Origin: Planctomycetota bacterium
GTDB taxonomy: Bacteria; Planctomycetota; Planctomycetia; Planctomycetales; Planctomycetaceae
NCBI GenBank assembly: GCA_023429275.1
Contig: JAEYWB010000421.1
Location: forward strand, 1 to 5,580
Reading direction: 5' to 3'
Length of the DNA: 5,580 bases
Shown: piece after piece, positions 1 through 5,580 of the stretch
Layout of the letters: each line of letters begins with the position of its first letter
Numbering within the stretch: the stretch's first letter is position 1
Made by a program: the position numbers and the translations under genes
The notes under the pieces: generated by a model
The model's database searches: none
Seen by the model: the letters and a program-made list of their open reading frames with translations, nothing else
What the model was told of the DNA's origin: nothing

Positions 1-64
1 TGGTAATGGGATGGCCAGACGACGAGGTGGCTCTTAAGAGACGGAGGGATGTGTCACCCGTTGT
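1..64. other. Short flank downstream of the sulfatase gene, no gene recognised
   Basis: These 64 bases lie between the left edge and the sulfatase stop codon. I see no credible coding segment in them. The only regular structure is a perfect 10-base palindrome, CTCTTAAGAG, at 31-40. It lies about 25 bases past the sulfatase stop but has no T-rich run after it, so it is not a convincing intrinsic terminator. Confidence 0.5.
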
Positions 65-1738
<1,674 letters not shown>

Positions 1739-1782
1739 CGGCAGATTCCAGGGAACGACGGGAACAGAACTCTCGACGTCCG

Positions 1783-1810
1783 GCGGGACATCACCGTCTG
1801 GTTGTCCCGC
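1783..1810. promoter_or_regulatory. Bulged hairpin upstream of the sulfatase gene
   Basis: GCGGGACA (1783-1790) pairs perfectly with TGTCCCGC (1803-1810). Inside it, ACC (1793-1795) pairs with GGT (1800-1802) around a GTCT loop, with TC (1791-1792) as a two-base bulge, giving 11 base pairs in all. It sits in the 135-base gap between the methyltransferase stop and the sulfatase start, 44 bases before the sulfatase ATG. Neither strand has a T-rich run after it, so it is not a standard intrinsic terminator. It could be a structured sulfatase leader, a Rho-associated 3' end of the methyltransferase transcript, or an operator. A 9-base direct repeat (GGGAAC at 1751-1756 and 1760-1765) lies between it and the ATG. 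The pairing is seen directly; the role is inference. Confidence 0.35.
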
Positions 1811-1873
1811 GATCTCCTGGTCCCGTCAAGAGCCGCAGAAGCACGGGGCGTGATGCCGGCAATGTCGAGGCGG

Positions 1874-2656
1874 TCAGACGCGACGGCCGACAAGACGGAT
1901 CCGCCGATAGTCGGCCCACCAGTTGCCTTCGCGGAACAGGTCGCCGCGCAACTGGTCCTCGGCCCGCCGGAAGACATTCTCCCGGTCATCCTCCTCAAAC
2001 GCTTCCACCCAGGACCGCCGGAACATCCGATACCAGTTCCGCAGCCCCTCGGTCCCGTCGAGCTTCGTCGGGCGATCGAAGAGCCAGGCCGACAGGACTT
2101 CGATGCCGTGCTTCTCGAGGAGCGACGCGTATTCTCCGATTGTCGGATAGAACCACTCGTGCTTCGGGCGCGTCCCCGTCACCGCCTCCATCGCATCGAG
2201 CAGCCCCCTGAGCACCTTCTCGATGTTCCGGTGGCCGCCGAACTCGACGACGAACCGGCCCCCGGGCCGGAGCACAGCGGACATCGCCTGGACTGCCGCC
2301 TCAGCCCGGCTCACCCAGTGGAGGGCGGCGTTCGAGAAGACGGCGTCGAACGGACCGTCCGCGAGCAGAGTTTCCGGCTCGATGGAGGAGATGTCCGCCA
2401 CCGACCAGGCGAGCTGGGGATACGCCTCACGGGCGGTCGCGATCATTTCGTCGGAACTGTCGAGGCCGAGGACCGTCGCCCCTGACTCCGCGATCTTCGC
2501 GGTCAGGTGCCCCGTTCCGCAGCCGACATCGAGAATCCTCTCCCCCGGCTGCGGCTGAAGAAGCTCGAGGACATCCTCGCCGTACCTCGTCACGAAGTTG
2601 TGGCGGGTGTCGTACAGCTTGGCGTTCCAGGCGTTCTCAACCACCGAACCACTCAC
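1874..2656 (-). CDS. Class I SAM-dependent methyltransferase, Tam-like
   Basis: A 260-residue cytoplasmic methyltransferase with a Rossmann-like SAM-binding domain. Motif I is ILDVGCGTGHL (41-51). The acidic residue that contacts the SAM ribose is D66 in GLDSSDEMI, D88 in VADIS marks the next strand, FDAVFSNAALHWV (103-115) is motif IV, and LRPGGRFVVEFGG (129-141) is the post-motif loop. Length, the NAALHW motif and the C-terminal ending resemble trans-aconitate 2-methyltransferase (Tam); BioC-type enzymes share part of this. The acceptor substrate cannot be inferred, so no symbol is given. The start is GTG at 2654-2656. An ATG overlapping it by one base is in another frame, and I find no better in-frame start just upstream. 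GTG at codon 5 is an alternative. No Shine-Dalgarno sequence is visible. The gene is 187 bases downstream of prlC with a palindromic element between, so co-transcription is uncertain. It ends 135 bases before the sulfatase, and nothing suggests a functional link with it. Confidence 0.9.
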   Translation of the reverse strand: MSGSVVENAWNAKLYDTRHNFVTRYGEDVLELLQPQPGERILDVGCGTGHLTAKIAESGATVLGLDSSDEMIATAREAYPQLAWSVADISSIEPETLLADGPFDAVFSNAALHWVSRAEAAVQAMSAVLRPGGRFVVEFGGHRNIEKVLRGLLDAMEAVTGTRPKHEWFYPTIGEYASLLEKHGIEVLSAWLFDRPTKLDGTEGLRNWYRMFRRSWVEAFEEDDRENVFRRAEDQLRGDLFREGNWWADYRRIRLVGRRV

Positions 2657-2688
2657 ATCGGGAAACGGACAGATCGAATTACTCTCTG

Positions 2689-2796
2689 GATTAGCGAGGA
2701 TTAGTGTTCCTCTTCTCGTGAATGCACGGCGAAGAGTCTTCGGTCATTTTGTTCCAGAAGAAAGAGAACACTAATCTCCGCTGATCTTCGCTAATC
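2689..2796. repeat. Imperfect inverted repeat with arms made of 10-base units
   Basis: The arms pair in three blocks: GATTAGCGA (2689-2697) with TCGCTAATC (2788-2796), GATTAGTGTTC (2699-2709) with GAACACTAATC (2766-2776), and TCTTCT (2711-2716) with AGAAGA (2756-2761). Each arm is a run of 10-base units. The left arm on the plus strand reads GATTAGCGAG, GATTAGTGTT. The right arm on the minus strand reads GATTAGCGAA, GATCAGCGGA, GATTAGTGTT. The arms differ by one middle unit, which would bulge out of the stem. The central part holds a small hairpin, CGAAG/CTTCG at 2730-2742. G+C over 2681-2800 is about 46% by hand count, well below the flanking genes. It fills most of the prlC-methyltransferase gap. 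It resembles a small dispersed palindromic (REP- or MITE-like) element; that identity is inferred, as no second copy lies in this window. Confidence 0.7.
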
Positions 2797-2815
2797 AGGA
2801 CCGGACACGTGGCCT

Positions 2816-2837
2816 CGACGACCCTGATTCTTCGTCG
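2816..2837 (-). terminator. Weak hairpin just after prlC, possible transcript end
   Basis: CGACGA (2816-2821) and TCGTCG (2832-2837) form a 6-base-pair stem with a 10-base loop, beginning 6 bases past the prlC stop codon. There is no T-rich run on the minus strand after it, so it would be at best a Rho-assisted or mRNA-end structure. The larger palindromic element further downstream could serve the same purpose. Confidence 0.2.
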
Positions 2838-2843
2838 TTGTGT

Positions 2844-4910
2844 TCAGGCCAGGCCGGTATGGCGGAGGAGGGCCGCGGGGCTCGGTTCGCGGCCGCGGAA
2901 TGCGCGGTAGACCTCCATCGGGTGCTGGCTTCCCCCGAGCGCGAGGACCGTGTCGCGGAACAGCCGGCCGGTTGTCTGGACCGACTGCTCGTTGTCGAGT
3001 CCCGCCTCTTCGAACGCCGAGAACGCGTCGGCGCTGAGAACCTCCGCCCACTTGTAGCTGTAGTACCCGGCTGAATAGCCGCCGGCGAAGATGTGCGAGA
3101 ACGAGCAGAGGAACCTGTTCTGCGGATCCATCGGGAGAACCGACGTCCGCTCCATGATGCGTCGCTGGACGTCGAAGATCGTCTCGGTGCCGTTGGGATC
3201 GAAGCTCGAGTGAAGCTCCATGTCGGTCATGCCGAACGTCAGCTGCCGCAGCAGCATCGTTCCCGCCTGGAACGTCTTGGCCGCAACAAGTTTTTCGTAC
3301 AGGTCGTCCGGAAGCGTCGCCCCCGTCTGGTAATGCTTCGCGAGGCTGAGCAGCGTCGGCCGGTGATAACACCAGTTTTCCATGAACTGGCTCGGAAGCT
3401 CGACGGCGTCCCACTCGACGCCGCTGATCCCCGCCACCTCGGGGTGCTCGATCGTCGTCAGCATGTGCTGCAGGCCGTGGCCGAACTCGTGGAACAGCGT
3501 CTCGACCTCGCGGAACGTCATCAGGGCAGGCTGGTCGCCGACGGGGGGAGTACAGTTGCAGACGAGGTGGGCGACCGGAAGCTGCACATCCCCGTTGATC
3601 CGCCGACGGGTCAGGCAGTCATCCATCCAGGCGCCGGGCCGCTTGTTCTCAGGGCGGGAGTACGGGTCGTAGTAGAACGCCGCGATCTGCTGTCCGTGCT
3701 CGTTGAGAATGAGGAAGTACCGGACATCGTTGTTCCAGATCGGTGCCTGGCCGTCAGCCGGGACGACGGTGATGTCGAACAGCCGCTGGAGGAGCTGGAA
3801 CAGTCCGTCAAGGACCCGCTCGTGAGAGAAGTAGGGACGAAGCTCCTCGTCGGTGAAACTGTACTTCCGCTCGCGGAGCCGCTCGGCCCAGAACGGGATA
3901 TCCCAGTAGGTGACCGGCTCGGTCTGCCCGGAGGCGAGAGCGAGCTCGTGCAGCTCGATCATGTCCTGCTCGGCGGCGGGGCGGGCCGCGGCGAGCAGCG
4001 TCTCGAACATCTGTGAGACAGTTTCGACATTCCCCGCCATCTTCTCGGCGAGGCTCACTTCCGCGTAGTTGTTATAGCCGAGGAGCTTCGCCTTCTCCTG
4101 CTTCAGCGCCAGGATCTGCCGGCAGAGGGGCGTGTTGTCCCACTCGCCGGACGAAGCCCGCGTGACGTAGGCCCGGTAGGCCTCCTCACGCAGCGCCCGG
4201 TTGCGGCAATGTTGCATGAACGGGTTGTAGCAGGGGAAGTCGAGCGTGATCCGCCACGGCCCGGCTTCCGGCGTGGCGGGGGCATCGGCGTCACCCTTGT
4301 TCTTGTTGTACGACTGCGCGGCGAGGCTGCGGAGCGACATCGGCAGCCCCTCGGCATCATCCGGGTTCGAGATGACGAGCGACCACGCCTTCGTGGCATC
4401 GAGGACGTGATTCGAGAACTCGGTCGAGAGCCGCGAGAGTTCCTTTTCGATCTCGTTGAACCGCTCCCGCTGTTCGCCGGTCAGGCCGATCCCCGAAAGC
4501 TCCGTCGCCAGGATCCGCTGGTCAATGATCCGCTGCTGGACCGGTGTCAGCGTGTTCCACACCTCGTTCGCGCGGATGTACTTGAGCGTCTTGTAAATCG
4601 GCTCGCTCTGCCGCATCCGGAGCCCGAACTCGACCACGAGAGGCTGGGCCGCCTCGTAGGCCGCCCGCAGTTCCGGCGAATTGAGGACGCCGAACAGGTG
4701 CGCCACCGGTCCCCAGGACCGCTCGAATTTGCGGTTGATCTGGTCGATCGGGACCATCAGCCCTTCCCAGGTCGGCTGAAGGTGAACCTCGAGGTCCTCG
4801 AGCTGAGCGCGCGACTCCGCCAGCACCTGGTCGATCGCGGGCCCGATGTGTTCGGGCAGGATCGCGTCGAAGGCGGGCAGGCCGGTCGTGGCGAGCAGCG
4901 GATTGGGCAT
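2844..4910 (-). CDS. prlC: Oligopeptidase A, M3 family zinc metallopeptidase
   Basis: A 688-residue cytoplasmic zinc endopeptidase of the thimet oligopeptidase family (M3), orthologous to E. coli PrlC/OpdA (about 680 residues). It cleaves short peptides, including remnants of signal peptides and products of ATP-dependent proteases. Similarity runs end to end: the start [20 protein letters not shown] mirrors the E. coli protein, which supports the ATG at 4910, and the end [13 protein letters not shown] matches RGREP in E. coli. The zinc motif HEFGH is at 474-478 (ligands H474 and H478, catalytic E475). The third ligand is E504 in [11 protein letters not shown], at the spacing usual for the family. 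The substrate-binding loop [22 protein letters not shown] lies near the C-terminus. There is no signal peptide. No Shine-Dalgarno sequence precedes the ATG; the upstream minus strand is pyrimidine-rich. It is transcribed divergently from kdsB across a 124-base gap. The gene looks intact, with no missing key residue. Confidence 0.97.
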   Translation of the reverse strand: MPNPLLATTGLPAFDAILPEHIGPAIDQVLAESRAQLEDLEVHLQPTWEGLMVPIDQINRKFERSWGPVAHLFGVLNSPELRAAYEAAQPLVVEFGLRMRQSEPIYKTLKYIRANEVWNTLTPVQQRIIDQRILATELSGIGLTGEQRERFNEIEKELSRLSTEFSNHVLDATKAWSLVISNPDDAEGLPMSLRSLAAQSYNKNKGDADAPATPEAGPWRITLDFPCYNPFMQHCRNRALREEAYRAYVTRASSGEWDNTPLCRQILALKQEKAKLLGYNNYAEVSLAEKMAGNVETVSQMFETLLAAARPAAEQDMIELHELALASGQTEPVTYWDIPFWAERLRERKYSFTDEELRPYFSHERVLDGLFQLLQRLFDITVVPADGQAPIWNNDVRYFLILNEHGQQIAAFYYDPYSRPENKRPGAWMDDCLTRRRINGDVQLPVAHLVCNCTPPVGDQPALMTFREVETLFHEFGHGLQHMLTTIEHPEVAGISGVEWDAVELPSQFMENWCYHRPTLLSLAKHYQTGATLPDDLYEKLVAAKTFQAGTMLLRQLTFGMTDMELHSSFDPNGTETIFDVQRRIMERTSVLPMDPQNRFLCSFSHIFAGGYSAGYYSYKWAEVLSADAFSAFEEAGLDNEQSVQTTGRLFRDTVLALGGSQHPMEVYRAFRGREPSPAALLRHTGLA

Positions 4911-4939
4911 GGAGAACGGCTTCAGAGGAGAAGAGGGGC

Positions 4940-4968
4940 TTGATGGGGACTCAGCCGTTCACGATAAA
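4940..4968 (+). promoter_or_regulatory. Candidate sigma-70-like promoter for kdsB
   Basis: TTGATG (4940-4945) and GATAAA (4963-4968) are each a 4-of-6 match to the -35 and -10 consensus, with the optimal 17-base spacer. Transcription would start near 4975 and give a leader of about 60 bases before the kdsB ATG. The -10 box lacks the conserved final T, and planctomycete promoters are poorly defined, so this is a weak prediction. I found no equally good match for prlC on the opposite strand. Confidence 0.3.
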
Positions 4969-5015
4969 CCATCCCTTCCGGCTCGAAAACCTCGGCCGGG
5001 CGGTCGCGTTCACGG

Positions 5016-5036
5016 ATCGAAAGACATTTTCGCGAT
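5016..5036 (+). promoter_or_regulatory. Small hairpin overlapping the kdsB start codon
   Basis: CGAAA (5018-5022) pairs with TTTCG (5028-5032) around a 5-base loop. If CG at 5031-5032 is instead bulged, ATCGAAA (5016-5022) pairs with TTT plus CGAT (5033-5036), which includes the first two bases of the start codon. No Shine-Dalgarno sequence lies before the ATG, so a fold here could affect initiation. The stem is short and may be chance. Confidence 0.2.
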
Positions 5037-5580
5037 GAAGACCTACGGAATCATCCCGGCCCGGCTCCACTCCTCCCGCCTGCCGCGGAAACTGCTTCTG
5101 GCCGACACCGGAAAGCCGCTCCTCCAGTACGCCTGGGAGGTCGCGAAGCAGGCGAAGGGACTTTCGGACGTGATCATTGCCGCCGATGGCGAGGAGATCG
5201 CCACCGTCGCCCGCAGCTTCGGAGCACGCGTCGAGATGACGGGGGAGCATCCGAGCGGGTCCGACCGGATCGCCGAGGTGGTCCGCCGGGCGTGCCCTGA
5301 CGCCGACATCGTCATCAACATCCAGGGAGACGAGCCGGAACTCGATCCCGGCTCACTCGACCGGCTCATCGACGTCCTGGCGGCCCGCCCGGGCGTCGAG
5401 ATGGCGACCCTCGCCACACCGATTCGCGACGTGGCGACGCTTCTCGACACGAGCTGCGTCAAGGTCGTCTGCGCGGCGGATGGGAAGGCTCTCTACTTCA
5501 GCCGCTCGCCGATCCCGTTCTACCGTGACGGACGGCCGGAGGATCTTGTTTCGCGGGCGAGCGGCGAAGAAGGGGAAGAG
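5035..5580 (+). CDS. kdsB: 3-deoxy-manno-octulosonate cytidylyltransferase (CMP-Kdo synthetase), 3' end outside window
   Basis: The first 182 residues of KdsB, which makes CMP-Kdo from CTP and Kdo in the cytoplasm. This activates the sugar for addition to lipid A. The frame is open from the ATG to the last base; family members are about 245-255 residues, so about 65-75 are missing. Visible motifs are the nucleotide-binding N-terminus IIPARLHSSRLPRKLL (6-21, with R10, R15 and K19), HPSGSDRIAEVV (72-83), NIQGDEP (95-101, with D99 at the conserved metal-binding Asp), MATLATPI, and KALYFSRSPIPF. All align in order with E. coli KdsB. The frame stays open upstream of the ATG, but similarity begins at MKTYGIIPAR, which fixes the start. 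No Shine-Dalgarno sequence is visible. It diverges from prlC. The last residues (SRASGEEGEE) are in the variable stretch before the conserved HLGIYGYR-type segment, which would lie outside the window. Confidence 0.96.
   Translation, partial: MKTYGIIPARLHSSRLPRKLLLADTGKPLLQYAWEVAKQAKGLSDVIIAADGEEIATVARSFGARVEMTGEHPSGSDRIAEVVRRACPDADIVINIQGDEPELDPGSLDRLIDVLAARPGVEMATLATPIRDVATLLDTSCVKVVCAADGKALYFSRSPIPFYRDGRPEDLVSRASGEEGEE

Noticed and set aside
31..40. Perfect palindrome CTCTTAAGAG downstream of the sulfatase
   Set aside because: It is short, has no adequate loop and no following T-run, so it is not called a terminator.
2806..2811. CACGTG palindrome between prlC and the repeat element
   Set aside because: A single six-base palindrome is expected by chance at this G+C and has no partner site.
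3093..4016. Plus-strand frames antisense to prlC, including one at 4209-4943
   Set aside because: prlC is conserved end to end against the M3 family. The antisense products have no recognisable domains and show shadow-frame composition.
4951..5462. Minus-strand frames opposite kdsB and the divergent gap
   Set aside because: KdsB motifs run continuously on the plus strand here, so these frames are antisense shadows.

Overview
The window looks like a piece of a high-G+C (roughly 60-65% by eye) Gram-negative chromosome, most likely from a planctomycete. The reasons are an exported iduronate-2-sulfatase-type sulfatase with a C-terminal EF-hand pair, a KdsB that implies a Kdo-containing outer membrane, start codons with little or no Shine-Dalgarno sequence, and loosely spaced genes. 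No 16S or other marker gene is present, so the phylum is an inference.

Layout: positions 1-64 are a short flank with no gene. Three genes lie on the minus strand. In transcription order they are prlC, an M3 zinc oligopeptidase (4910 to 2844); a Tam-like class I SAM methyltransferase (2656 to 1874, GTG start); and the exported sulfatase (1738 to 65). Gaps of 187 and 135 bases separate them, so they are unlikely to form a tight operon. A divergent gene, kdsB (CMP-Kdo synthetase), starts at 5035 on the plus strand and runs off the right edge after 182 codons. The 124-base gap between prlC and kdsB probably holds both promoters.

The genes do not form an obvious pathway. PrlC degrades peptides in the cytoplasm, KdsB activates Kdo for lipopolysaccharide, the sulfatase desulfates extracytoplasmic polysaccharides, and the methyltransferase substrate is unknown. 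I see no defence system, CRISPR array, transposase, tRNA, rRNA or secondary-metabolite cluster. I do not think the window holds a new multi-gene system.

The most interesting sequence is non-coding. The prlC-methyltransferase gap holds an A+T-richer imperfect inverted repeat (2689-2796). Its arms are built from 10-base units beginning GAT(T/C)AG, and the two arms differ by exactly one unit. It looks like a small dispersed palindromic element. A second, smaller bulged hairpin (1783-1810) lies just upstream of the sulfatase gene.
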